Origin: Kineosporia rhizophila
GTDB lineage: Bacteria; Actinomycetota; Actinomycetes; Actinomycetales; Kineosporiaceae
Direction: 5' to 3'
Assembly: GCF_021277265.1 (NCBI RefSeq)
Contig: NZ_JAJSOH010000002.1
Location: 186,001-250,000 of the forward strand
DNA: 64,000 bases
In this document: in pieces, positions 32,969 to 41,880 of the stretch
How positions within the stretch are numbered: position 1 is the stretch's first letter
Layout: each line of letters starts with the position of its first letter
Translations under genes and position numbers: made by a program
The notes under the pieces: generated by a model
Database searches by the model: none
Told to the model about the DNA's origin: nothing
The model's input: the letters and a program-made list of their open reading frames with translations, nothing else

Positions 32969-34261
32969 CTACACGTCTTTCTCGGCCAGTTCGCGGAACT
33001 CGTCGGGGCCTCCGCGCCGTGACATGGCGGGCAGGTAGCCGACGGAGTTGCGGCCGTATTTGGCACGTACCGCGTCCATCGAGGTGTCTACGGCCAGCCG
33101 CGCCGCGCCCGTTTCGGTGCCTTCGCGGCGGGGGTCGTCGGGGGCGACCGCGAGCTCTTGCTGCACCACGTGCCGCACCACGAGGTTGGACACCGAGATG
33201 GCGAGCAGGCTTATCTGCACCTGAGGCAGGTCTTCGGGGCGGCGTGGTCGCTCCTCCTTCTCGCCCGCCGCCTGGTCGCGAAGGGCCTGCCAGGCCAGTT
33301 GCTCGGCAATCTCGGTGAGGGTGAGGGTGGCGGCCACCGGCTCGTTCAGGGTGAGCGAGCGGGTGACCGAGCGCAGGTCGGGGAAGCGCACCCGCACCGT
33401 GACCGTGCGCCCGGCGCGGTGTTTCGCGCGTGGCCGCACGGCCACTCGCTCGGCCAGGTGGTTGAGCACCGCCCGGACCATCTCGGGGGTGGCCTCTTTG
33501 CGGCCCATGGCCGACTGCGCGCCCACCGACCGGGCGCGGGTGGCCGAGGTGACGCGGCGGGCATCCTCGTTGTGGGCCAGGGCGCTCAGCTTCTGGCCGG
33601 CGGCCTGGCCGAGCAGCCGCTGCACCGAGCCGGGTGAGGCCTCGGCCAGCTGGCCGATGGTGCGGATGCCCTCGGACTTCAGCTTGGCCTGCGCGACCGG
33701 GCCGATGCCCCACATCAGGCCGACCGGCAGCGGGTCGAGGAACTCGCGCTCCCGCTCGGGAGCCACCACGACCAGCCCGTCCGGCTTGGCCACCTGCGAG
33801 GCCACCTTGGCCAGGTGCTTGGTGCGGGCGACGCCGACCGAGATGGGCAGGCCGATCTCGCGCCGCACCCGGCGGCGCAGCCGGTCGGCGATCACGTCGG
33901 GTGGGCCGAACAGGTGCACCGAACCCGAGACGTCGAGAAAGGCCTCGTCGATGGAGATGCGCTCGAGCTCGGGCGTGACGTCGTTCAGGATCGCCATCAC
34001 CCCGTCGGCCAGCTGCTGGTAGCGGTCGAAGTGGCCGCGCACGAACGTGATGTGCGGGCAGAGCTCGCGGGCCCGGCGACCGGGCATTCCGCCGGAGACG
34101 CCGAAGCGTTTGGCCTCGTAGGAAGCGGCCAGCACGACACCACCGGCTGCGCTGCCACCCACCGCGATCGGGCGGCCGCGCAGCGAGGGGTCGAGCAGTT
34201 GCTCGACCGACGCGTAGAACGCGTCCAGATCAGCGTGCAGAATCGCTGCCCCCTCGTACAT
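32969..34261 (-). CDS. dinB: DNA polymerase IV (Y family)
   Basis: A 430-residue translesion polymerase. Active-site motifs: LHADLDAFYASVEQ, ASYEAKRFGV, and ISIDEAFLDVSG, holding the catalytic acids; helix-hairpin-helix MWGIGPVAQAKL; little-finger domain after about 240. The C-terminal 100 residues are longer than E. coli DinB and have no clear clamp-binding pentapeptide that I can point to. It starts 13 bases from a perfect SOS box, so DNA damage should induce it. Confidence 0.93.
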   Translation of the reverse strand: MYEGAAILHADLDAFYASVEQLLDPSLRGRPIAVGGSAAGGVVLAASYEAKRFGVSGGMPGRRARELCPHITFVRGHFDRYQQLADGVMAILNDVTPELERISIDEAFLDVSGSVHLFGPPDVIADRLRRRVRREIGLPISVGVARTKHLAKVASQVAKPDGLVVVAPEREREFLDPLPVGLMWGIGPVAQAKLKSEGIRTIGQLAEASPGSVQRLLGQAAGQKLSALAHNEDARRVTSATRARSVGAQSAMGRKEATPEMVRAVLNHLAERVAVRPRAKHRAGRTVTVRVRFPDLRSVTRSLTLNEPVAATLTLTEIAEQLAWQALRDQAAGEKEERPRRPEDLPQVQISLLAISVSNLVVRHVVQQELAVAPDDPRREGTETGAARLAVDTSMDAVRAKYGRNSVGYLPAMSRRGGPDEFRELAEKDV

Positions 34262-34274
34262 GCCCCGATTCTAT

Positions 34275-34290
34275 TCGAACATTTGTTCGA
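34275..34290 (-). promoter_or_regulatory. SOS box (LexA operator) of dinB
   Basis: TCGAAC-ATTT-GTTCGA, a perfect match to the Gram-positive/actinobacterial LexA site; the symmetry extends one more base each side (34274-34291). It lies 13 bases upstream of the dinB ATG. Confidence 0.9.
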
Positions 34291-34481
34291 ACACCAGGAG
34301 TGGCGGGGTATAGGGGCAAGAACGCAAGGCCGCATAGGCGTAGACCGCTGGGGCCCGGGGTGGTGCGGCGCGCAGCGCGTTCGGCAGACGGGCCGGTCGC
34401 GTGCTTGGAGGCGGGACAGGCGGGAGCGCGCAGGCCGACACAGCGCCGACACCCAACTCTCACAGGCCTCACAATCATGCT

Positions 34482-35939
34482 GTGACCAGCACTGTTGACC
34501 CCCGCGACCCGCTCGGCCTGGCCGCCGACGCACCTCTGTTCGCGGCCTGGCTGAAGATCACCGCCGAGGTCGAGCAGGGCGACACCCGTTTCTTCAGCAT
34601 CCCCGGCCACAAGCAGCGCACCGAACTGACCGGGACGATCGTTGCGGGCGATGTGCCGCTCTACGCCGGCCTGGAGTCTCCCCAGTTGAGTAGCGGCCTG
34701 CTGGCCGAGGCCCAGGCCCGGGCGGCGACCTTGTGGGGAGTCGACTGGTGCCGGTTCTCGGTGGGCGGCTCCACTCACGCCAACCAGGCGGTCGCCCTGG
34801 CGCTGGGCGAACCGGGCGACACGGTGATCGTGTCGCGCACGCTGCACCGTTCGATGCTGACCGGGCTCATTCTGGCCGGGCTGCGTCCGGTGTGGGTCTA
34901 TCCGGAACTCGACAGGAGGCAGGGGCTTCCGTTGCGGATCGCCCCAGAAGCAGTTACTGACGCGCTGATCGAGCACCCACAGGCCAAAGCCGTTCTTGTC
35001 GGCGACCCTTCATACGTCGGAACAACCGGGGACGTGGCGGGGCTGGCTGCCGCTGCACACTCCAGGAACGTGCCACTGGTGGTGGACGGAGCCTGGGCGG
35101 CGCACTTCGGTTTCCACCCGGCTTACCCCGAGCACGCCTTGGCCCTGGGGGCCGATGCGCTGGTGATCAGTGCGCACAAGACACTGCCGGCGATGGGCCA
35201 GGCCGCGCTGTTGCTCGCCCGCACCACCACCGGGCTGCTCGACCCCTCCCGACTGGAGCGCGGTTTCGAGGCCGGGCACACCACCAGTCCGTCCGGGGCG
35301 ATCCTGGCCAGCATCGATGCGGCCCGGGCACTGCTGGAAACCCACGGTGAGCGGCTGCTGGGCGACCTACGCGACCTGCGCACCCACGTCCTCAAAAGAC
35401 TCTCGGGCACAGCGGGTCTGGAGGTGCTCGACGGACCGGGCCTCGACCCGGCCAAGCTGGTGATCCGACTGCCCGGCACCGGCGCGCTCGGTGGCCGGGT
35501 GGACCAGCGTCTGCGCAGTCAGGGGTTTCTGCTGGAGATGTCCGACCGGGACACCCTGATCCCGATGCTGACCGTGGCCGACGATCTCGCCGGAGTAAAT
35601 GCCCTGGTCGATGCCCTGATCACCGCGGTCGAGGCCGAACGCGGGCCCGCACGCCCGGATTCCGGAGCTCTGGCCTGGCGCACGGTTCCGGTGACCGGCC
35701 TGCCCCCGCGCGAGGCCTTCTTCGCCCGGCACGAAACGGTTTCCGCACAGCAGGCCATCGGCCGGATCAGCGCGGAGCTGATTGCGCCCTACCCGCCCGG
35801 GATACCGGTGCTGGCCCCGGGCGAGGTGATCACCCCGGAGATCGTGAGCGGGCTGCAGCAGGTCCGGGCCGACGGCGGGCGGATCGCCTACGCCGAGGAC
35901 CCGGACCTGGCCACGTTCCAGGTGGTGGCCGGGCCGTGA
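34482..35939 (+). CDS. Orn/Lys/Arg decarboxylase-family PLP enzyme
   Basis: A 485-residue fold-type I PLP protein. PLP Lys is in VISAHKTLPAMGQ; FSIPGHKQ at the N-terminus, SVGGSTHANQA for phosphate, and VDGAWAAHFGFHP for the ring are family hallmarks. It is the short actinobacterial form without the receiver-like wing domain. The substrate is arginine, lysine or ornithine and cannot be chosen from sequence alone. I start it at GTG 34482, with a CACAAT box 6 bases upstream suggesting a leaderless mRNA. It converges with the helicase gene. Confidence 0.88.
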   Translation: MTSTVDPRDPLGLAADAPLFAAWLKITAEVEQGDTRFFSIPGHKQRTELTGTIVAGDVPLYAGLESPQLSSGLLAEAQARAATLWGVDWCRFSVGGSTHANQAVALALGEPGDTVIVSRTLHRSMLTGLILAGLRPVWVYPELDRRQGLPLRIAPEAVTDALIEHPQAKAVLVGDPSYVGTTGDVAGLAAAAHSRNVPLVVDGAWAAHFGFHPAYPEHALALGADALVISAHKTLPAMGQAALLLARTTTGLLDPSRLERGFEAGHTTSPSGAILASIDAARALLETHGERLLGDLRDLRTHVLKRLSGTAGLEVLDGPGLDPAKLVIRLPGTGALGGRVDQRLRSQGFLLEMSDRDTLIPMLTVADDLAGVNALVDALITAVEAERGPARPDSGALAWRTVPVTGLPPREAFFARHETVSAQQAIGRISAELIAPYPPGIPVLAPGEVITPEIVSGLQQVRADGGRIAYAEDPDLATFQVVAGP

Positions 35940-35943
35940 GGCC

Positions 35944-37776
35944 CTACTTCTGCCCGACGAACCAGCGCCGCAGCGTGTCGATGCGCTCCTGAAGCTGCTC
36001 GGCACTGGCCTTGGCCACCTCGGGGCCACCGCACGCGTCGCGGACGTTGCTGTGCACCACCCCGTGCGGCTGGCTGGTGCGTCGCGACCAGGCCCCGACC
36101 AGGCTGTGCAGTTCTTTGCGCAGCGCGGTGATCTGCCGGTGCCCGGTGACCTCGGTCGGTTCGGGAGCGGCCGCGGCCGGCTTGTTCTTGCTCCGGGCCA
36201 GCTGGTCGGCCTGCCGCTGCCGCAGCAACGTGGTGACCTGGTCGGGCTCGAGCAGGCCGGGGATGCCGAGGAAGTCCTCCTCCTCCTGGCTGCCGACCTC
36301 GGCGTGGGTGCCGAACTCCTGCTTGTCGAAGAGCACCCGGTCGAAGGTGGCCTGCGACTCCAGCGCCTCGAAGGGGGTCTTCTCCAGCTCGCCGGAGGCC
36401 TTCTCCTCGCGGTTGGCTGCGGCGAGCAGATCCTCCTCCGGGTACTCGTCCTCGGCGGTTTCCTTCTTCGGCCGGTCGAGCGCGTGGTCGCGCTCCACCT
36501 CCATCTGGGCAGCCAGGTCGAGCAGCACGGGAACGCTGGGCAGGAACACCGACGCCGTCTCACCGCGCTTGCGTACCCGGACGAAGCGCCCGATGGCCTG
36601 CGCGAAGAACAGGGGTGTGCTGGTCGACGTGGCGTACACGCCGACCGCCAGCCGGGGCACGTCGACGCCTTCGGAGACCATCCGGACCGCGACCATCCAG
36701 CGCGAGGTCCCGGCCGAGAACGCCTCGATCTTGTCCGAGGCGCCGTCCTCGTCGGAGAGCACCACGGTCGGCGACTCGCCGGTGATCTCCTTCAGCGTGC
36801 CGGCGTAGGCGCGGGCCGTCTCCTGGTCGGTGGCGATCACCATGGCCCCGGCGTCGGGCACCCCGCGGCGCACCTCGGTGAGCCGCTTGTCCGCGGCCGC
36901 CAGCACCGACGGGATCCACGAGCCCTGCGGGTTCAGCGCGGTGCGCCAGGCCTGGCCGATCATGTCCTTGGTCAGCGGCTCGCCCAGGCGCGCGGCCACC
37001 TCGTCGCCCGCGCTGGTCCGCCAGCGCATGGCCCCCGAGTAGGCCAGGAACATCACCGGCCGCACGACTCCGTCGCGCAGCGCGTCGGAGTAGCCGTAGG
37101 CGTGGTCGGCCCGGGAGCGGCGGATGCCCTCCGCGTCCTCCTCGTACTCCACGAACGGGATCGGGCTGGTGTCGGACCGGAACGGGGTACCGGTGAGCGC
37201 CAGCCGCCGGGTGGCCGGGTCGAACGCCTCGCTGACCCCGTCACCCCAGGTGAGCGAGTCACCGGCGTGGTGGATCTCGTCGAGGATGACCAGCGTCTTG
37301 CCGGCCTCGGTGCGCGCCCGGTGCAGCAACGGCTTCATCGAGACTTGGGCGTAGGTGACCGCGACCCCGTCGAACGAGGCGCCGTGGGCGCCCTGGGCGT
37401 TGCTGTAGTTCGGGTCGAGGTGAATGCCCACCCGCTGGGCCGCATCGGCCCACTGCCGCTTCAGGTGCTCGGTGGGGCAGACCACGGTGACCCGCTGGAC
37501 GACCCGCCGCTGCAGCAGCTCAGTGGCGATGCGCAGGGCGAAGGTGGTCTTACCGGCGCCCGGGGTGGCCACCGCGAGGAAGTCACGGGGGTTGGTGGCC
37601 AGGTACTTGTCCAGCGCCTCCTGCTGCCAGGCGCGCAGCTTGGACGAGGTGCCCCAGGCCGCCCGGGCCGGGAACGCCGGGGGCAGCTGCGAGGCCGCGG
37701 CCGAGCTGGCGTGGGCCGGGCTGGAGGGGCCCGGGCCGGTGTCGAAGAGCGATGCCGGGTTGGAGCCGGGGGTCAC
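35944..37776 (-). CDS. Actinobacterial DEAD/DEAH-box helicase
   Basis: A 610-residue SF2 protein. Walker A TPGAGKTTFA, DExH box LDEIHHAGDS, motif III LTGTPFRSD, motif V MVSEGVDVPRLAVG and motif VI AQAIGRFVRVRKRG. The C-terminal 200 residues are acidic and specific to this actinobacterial group. The role in DNA or RNA remodelling is unknown. GTG 37776 has GAGAGG 8 bases upstream; ATG 37857 is in frame but poorly preceded. Confidence 0.88.
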   Translation of the reverse strand: MTPGSNPASLFDTGPGPSSPAHASSAAASQLPPAFPARAAWGTSSKLRAWQQEALDKYLATNPRDFLAVATPGAGKTTFALRIATELLQRRVVQRVTVVCPTEHLKRQWADAAQRVGIHLDPNYSNAQGAHGASFDGVAVTYAQVSMKPLLHRARTEAGKTLVILDEIHHAGDSLTWGDGVSEAFDPATRRLALTGTPFRSDTSPIPFVEYEEDAEGIRRSRADHAYGYSDALRDGVVRPVMFLAYSGAMRWRTSAGDEVAARLGEPLTKDMIGQAWRTALNPQGSWIPSVLAAADKRLTEVRRGVPDAGAMVIATDQETARAYAGTLKEITGESPTVVLSDEDGASDKIEAFSAGTSRWMVAVRMVSEGVDVPRLAVGVYATSTSTPLFFAQAIGRFVRVRKRGETASVFLPSVPVLLDLAAQMEVERDHALDRPKKETAEDEYPEEDLLAAANREEKASGELEKTPFEALESQATFDRVLFDKQEFGTHAEVGSQEEEDFLGIPGLLEPDQVTTLLRQRQADQLARSKNKPAAAAPEPTEVTGHRQITALRKELHSLVGAWSRRTSQPHGVVHSNVRDACGGPEVAKASAEQLQERIDTLRRWFVGQK

Positions 37777-37955
37777 GCCGCCGTCCTCTCTGGTGTTCTG
37801 CGGATCTGCCGGTGCCCCGACGGATTTCGGACCTGCGGAGTGCCGCTGCCGGCCCATGATCGGCTCGTGGTGGGTCTCGTCATCGGCTCACGAGGCTACC
37901 TGCTGCCGGCCGTCCCGGTGCGCCGCCGGCACGATGACGCAGGCCACGACGAACC

Positions 37956-39248
37956 TCACACAGGTGCTGAGGCCGGCCTCGCGCGGAACCCGGCCAGGGC
38001 CACCAGCAGGGCGAACGCCCCACTACAGACCCACATCACGGTGAACAGCCGGGCATCCCCGCCGACCGGGTCGTGCCAGGCGGCGAATGCGGCCCCGGTC
38101 AGCCCGATGCCCAGCGCCGCGCCGAGTGCGTCGGACAGCTGCAACGCAGAGGAGTTGCGGCCCTCCTGACCGGCCTCGCTGTAGCGCAGGGTGAGCACGC
38201 CGGTGCTGGACATGGCCAGGCCCATGCCTACGGCGCAGCAGGCCCACAGGGGTAGCACCAACCAGCCGGAGGCGGGCGGGCGGATGAGCAGGGTGAGGCA
38301 GAACAGCGCTGCGGAGATCAGCAGCGCGCCGGAGACGAAGAGCAGATGCCGGGGTATGCGCATAGAAGGCCGCCCCTGGATGTACGAGCCCACCGTCCAG
38401 CCCGCCACACCGCCGGTGAGCACCAGCCCCGCATGGGCGGCGGAGAAGCCGTGCTGACTGGTCAGCATCAGGGGCAGGAACGACTCCGCCCCGAAGAACA
38501 TGCCGGCGAACAGCCCGCGCAGGGCGATCACCGTGGGCAGGCCGCGCCCCAGGCGCAGCGTGCCGCGCGGCGCCAGTGGCCGGAACCCGGCCACCACCAG
38601 CGCCAGGCCGACCGCCACCGCGAGCACGGTCAGCACCGCCCCCAGGCTCTGCGCCTCGCCCAGACTCCACTGCAGACCGAGCACCCCGGCGGTGACGGCC
38701 ACACCGCACAGCGCCCGGCGGCGCAGGTGGGAGCGGGTCAGCCCGGCCGGGTCTCCCGGTTCACGGGTGGGACCGGAGCGCAGCCGGGGCACCAGGGCCA
38801 GGGCCGGCGGCACCGCCAGCGGAACCACCAGCAGGAACACCAGGCGCCAGCTCACCGCCTCGGCCAGCCAGCCGGCCAGCGCCGGGCCGGCCACCCCGGG
38901 CACCACCCAGGCGGCCGAGAACAGCGAGAAGACGCGGGGCTGCAGCTCGGACGGGAAGACGTCGGCGACCACCACGTACAGGGCCACCACCAGCAGCCCG
39001 GCGCCCGCCCCGGCCAGCGCACGGCCGGCCAGCAGCACCGGGTAGACCGGGGCCAGACCACAGATCACCTGACCGGCGCCGAACAGCACCAGCCCGGTGA
39101 CCACCGGCCAGCGGGTGCCTGCGGTGTCGCACCAGCCGCCGGACAGCGTGACCCCGAGCAGCTGCGCGGCGATGAAGGCGGAGAACGCGAAGCCGTACTC
39201 GCGCACCGCGTCCAGGTCGCGGGCCAGCACCGGCATCGCCGTGGACAC
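37956..39248 (-). CDS. MFS transporter with possible non-ATG/GTG start
   Basis: At least 430 residues with about 13 hydrophobic segments and MFS motif-A-like GGWCDTAGTRWPVV. It most resembles drug:H+ antiporters of the 14-helix or DHA1 type; the substrate is unknown. The first GTG is at 39248, but this cuts the first helix: the frame continues upstream as WASLAGIITLITLIAFEAIA back to a CTG at 39380. That CTG is 3 bases beyond the in-frame TAA of the DUF3039 gene, with no other ATG, GTG or TTG. A start at CTG would give 474 residues. Confidence 0.85.
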   Translation of the reverse strand: MSTAMPVLARDLDAVREYGFAFSAFIAAQLLGVTLSGGWCDTAGTRWPVVTGLVLFGAGQVICGLAPVYPVLLAGRALAGAGAGLLVVALYVVVADVFPSELQPRVFSLFSAAWVVPGVAGPALAGWLAEAVSWRLVFLLVVPLAVPPALALVPRLRSGPTREPGDPAGLTRSHLRRRALCGVAVTAGVLGLQWSLGEAQSLGAVLTVLAVAVGLALVVAGFRPLAPRGTLRLGRGLPTVIALRGLFAGMFFGAESFLPLMLTSQHGFSAAHAGLVLTGGVAGWTVGSYIQGRPSMRIPRHLLFVSGALLISAALFCLTLLIRPPASGWLVLPLWACCAVGMGLAMSSTGVLTLRYSEAGQEGRNSSALQLSDALGAALGIGLTGAAFAAWHDPVGGDARLFTVMWVCSGAFALLVALAGFRARPASAPV

Positions 39249-39383
39249 CGCGATCGCCTCGAAGGCGATCAGCGTGATCAGGGTGATGATGCCGGCCAGG
39301 CTCGCCCAGTAGGGGGCCAGCGAGGCGGGCGCCGGGTTCGGCGCCCCGGCCTCGGGGCCCTGCGAAGGAAGACGTTTCAGGGG

Positions 39384-39689
39384 TTACTTGCCGCCCTCGT
39401 CGTCGCCCCCGCCGTGCTGCAGACCTTCGTAGATCTCCTTGCACATGGGGCACACCGGGAACTTCTTCGGGTCGCGCCCGGGCACCCAGACCTTCCCGCA
39501 CAGGGCCACCACCGGCTCACCGGAGAGCGCCGACTCCAGCACCTTCTCCTTGCGCACGTAGTGCGCGAACCGCTCGTGGTCGCCGGGCTCGACCTCCTGC
39601 TCGACGTGCTCGCGCTCGAGCAGGCCGGTGGTCGACCCCTCCGGGGAGGACATCGGGTCCAGCTGGGGTTCGGGGTACGGCGTGGTCAT
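39384..39689 (-). CDS. DUF3039 family protein
   Basis: A 101-residue protein. The C-terminal half has a zinc-ribbon-like pattern, VVALCGKVWVP and FPVCPMCKEIYEGL; the N-terminus has EREHVEQEVEPGDHERFAHYVRK. It is conserved near YqgE and this helicase type in actinobacteria; function unknown. It is likely part of the operon that continues into the MFS gene, whose frame is the same and is separated by only the TAA. Confidence 0.85.
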   Translation of the reverse strand: MTTPYPEPQLDPMSSPEGSTTGLLEREHVEQEVEPGDHERFAHYVRKEKVLESALSGEPVVALCGKVWVPGRDPKKFPVCPMCKEIYEGLQHGGGDDEGGK

Positions 39690-39720
39690 GGCGTGCGAGT
39701 CTACGCCCGATCCCGGCGTC

Positions 39721-40293
39721 TCAGTTCATCGTCGGATCGTCCGGATAGGTGGACACCAGGGCCAGTTCACCGCGCTGGCGGCGCAGCACCTCGCCCCACA
39801 ACCGCTCGGGCCGGTCGGTGAACGCGTCCCGCGGCTCGGAGTCGACCACGAACCAGGCGCCGTCGGCGATCTCGCCCTCCAGCTGCCCGGCCGCCCACCC
39901 GGCGTAGCCGGCGAAGATCCGCAGGCCGGCCAGGCCGGGCACGATCACCTCGGGCGGGGCGTCCAGGTCGACCAGGCCGATCGACCCGATCAGCAGGCGC
40001 ACCCCGACCGGCTCGGCGCCCTGGCCGGGCATCGCGACCAGCCCGAGCGCCGAGTCGAGCTGGACCGGGCCGCCCTGGAAGAGGCGACCCGGTGCGGTCG
40101 TGTAGGGCTGCCAGGCCGGCAGCACGGACGAGACGTCCACCTCCATGGGCCGGTTCACCACGAGCCCGAGGGCGCCGTCGTCGCCGTGGTCGAGCATCAG
40201 GATCACCGTCCGGCGGAAGTTCTCATCCTCGAGCGTCGGGCTGGCGACGAGGAGGCTGCCGCTCAGCCGACGCGTCTGGATGGGCATATGCAC
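39721..40293 (-). CDS. YqgE/AlgH family protein
   Basis: A 190-residue protein. Family motifs: GSLLVASPTLEDENFRRTVI, HGDDGALGLVVNRP, LFQGGPVQ and RIFAGYAGWAAGQLEGEI. The biochemical role is not known. ATG 40293 or 40287 could be the start. It lies 31 bases upstream of DUF3039 on the same strand. Confidence 0.92.
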   Translation of the reverse strand: MHMPIQTRRLSGSLLVASPTLEDENFRRTVILMLDHGDDGALGLVVNRPMEVDVSSVLPAWQPYTTAPGRLFQGGPVQLDSALGLVAMPGQGAEPVGVRLLIGSIGLVDLDAPPEVIVPGLAGLRIFAGYAGWAAGQLEGEIADGAWFVVDSEPRDAFTDRPERLWGEVLRRQRGELALVSTYPDDPTMN

Positions 40294-40387
40294 ATCATCA
40301 GGGTCGGGGACGGGTGCACGCAGCCCAAGACGCAGACAGACTCACCCATGACACCGGGTGAACCCTGTGAGGATGCCCACAGCGACC

Positions 40388-41791
40388 TCACGCCCGGTGG
40401 GCCACCGCGGCGTCGTGCACGGCTCTGGCCACCACGGCGCTCACGTCCGGGTGGAACACACTGGGGACGATGTAGGCGGCGTTGCGCTCGGAGTCGGTCA
40501 CCACCCCGGCGAGGGCCTCGGCGGCGGCCAGCAGCATCGGCGTGTTGATCGTCTTGGACTGGGCGTCGAGCAGACCGCGGAAGACCCCGGGGAACGCCAG
40601 GACGTTGTTGATCTGGTTGGCGAAGTCGCTGCGGCCGGTGGCAACCACGGTGGCGTGCTGCGACGCCTCGACCGGGTCGACCTCGGGCACCGGGTTGGCC
40701 ATCGCGAAGACCACCGCGTCCTCGGCCATGGTGGCGATGTCGGCGCCGGTGAGGATGCCCGGGGCGGAGACCCCGACGAAGACGTCGGCCCCGGCCAGCG
40801 CGTCCTTCAGCGAGCCGGTGACGCCCCGCGGGTTGGTGTTCTTGGCGGTCCAGTGCAGGTTCTCCGGCAGGCCGGGACGGCCCGGGTGCACGACCCCGTC
40901 GATGTCGCAGACCACCACGTCGGACGCGCCGGCCGCGATCATCAGCTTCAGGATCGCGGTACCGGCCGCCCCGGCGCCGGACATCACGATCCTGACCTGG
41001 GAGATGTCCTTGCCCACCACCTTGAGGGCGTTGGTCAGGGCGGCCAGGGTGACGATCGCGGTGCCGTGCTGGTCGTCGTGGAAGACCGGGATGTCCAGGG
41101 CCTCCCGCAGCCGCTCCTCCACCTGGAAGCAGCGCGGGGCGCCGATGTCCTCCAGGTTGATCCCGGCGAACACCGGGGCGATCCGGATCACCGTCTCGAC
41201 GATCTCGTCCACGTCCTGGGTGTCCAGGCAGATCGGGAAGGCGTCGATGTCGGCGAACCGCTTGAACAGCGCGGCCTTTCCCTCCATCACCGGCATCGCC
41301 GCGAGCGGCCCGAGGTTGCCCAGGCCGAGCACGGCCGAGCCGTCGGTGACCACCGCGACGGTGTTGCGCTTGATGGTCAGACGGCGTGCGTCCTCCGGGT
41401 TCTCGGCGATGGCCTGGCAGACCCGGGCCACGCCCGGGGTGTAGACCAGCGAGAGGTCGTCGCGGTTGCGGATCGGCACCTTGGACTCGATCCGCAGCTT
41501 GCCCCCCAGGTGCATGAGGAACGTGCGGTCGGAGACCTTGCCGATGGTGACCCCGGCCAGCCCGCGCAGCGAGGCGATCACCTCGGGCACGTGGTCGCCG
41601 CCGCGGGTGGCGCAGGTGACGTCGACCTGCAGACGGTCGACCCCGGAGGCGGTCACGTCGAGCGCCGTGACGATCGCCCCGGCGTGCTCGATGGCGTGCG
41701 TCAGCTCGCTGACCGCGGTGGAACGGGCCGGCAGTTCCAGCCGGACCGTGATGGAGGAGGAAACACTAGGAGCGCTCGGCATGCGCTCCAT
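40388..41791 (-). CDS. NAD(P)-dependent malic enzyme with N-terminal ACT domain
   Basis: A 467-residue enzyme that oxidatively decarboxylates malate to pyruvate. Residues 15-90 form an ACT-like domain (ITVRLELPARSTAVSELTHAIE). The catalytic part has VYTPGVARVC, GSAVLGLGNLGPLAAMPVMEGKA split across motifs, NLEDIGAPRCF, PVFHDDQHGTAIV with the metal Asp, and the nucleotide loop MSGAGAAGTA. Length fits the short bacterial type. The ACT domain suggests control by an amino acid. Confidence 0.92.
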   Translation of the reverse strand: MERMPSAPSVSSSITVRLELPARSTAVSELTHAIEHAGAIVTALDVTASGVDRLQVDVTCATRGGDHVPEVIASLRGLAGVTIGKVSDRTFLMHLGGKLRIESKVPIRNRDDLSLVYTPGVARVCQAIAENPEDARRLTIKRNTVAVVTDGSAVLGLGNLGPLAAMPVMEGKAALFKRFADIDAFPICLDTQDVDEIVETVIRIAPVFAGINLEDIGAPRCFQVEERLREALDIPVFHDDQHGTAIVTLAALTNALKVVGKDISQVRIVMSGAGAAGTAILKLMIAAGASDVVVCDIDGVVHPGRPGLPENLHWTAKNTNPRGVTGSLKDALAGADVFVGVSAPGILTGADIATMAEDAVVFAMANPVPEVDPVEASQHATVVATGRSDFANQINNVLAFPGVFRGLLDAQSKTINTPMLLAAAEALAGVVTDSERNAAYIVPSVFHPDVSAVVARAVHDAAVAHRA

Positions 41792-41880
41792 TGTGGCCTG
41801 TCCGGACAGTTCCGGTGACCATTGTTCGTTGAGTTATCAGGCCCGGATCAGGACACCGGTCGGGACGTTCACCGGGACAT

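Noticed and set aside
32522..33022. Plus-strand open frame over the minisatellite
   Set aside because: The first half is translated repeat (Gly/Arg/Ala) and the rest overlaps the end of dinB in reverse.
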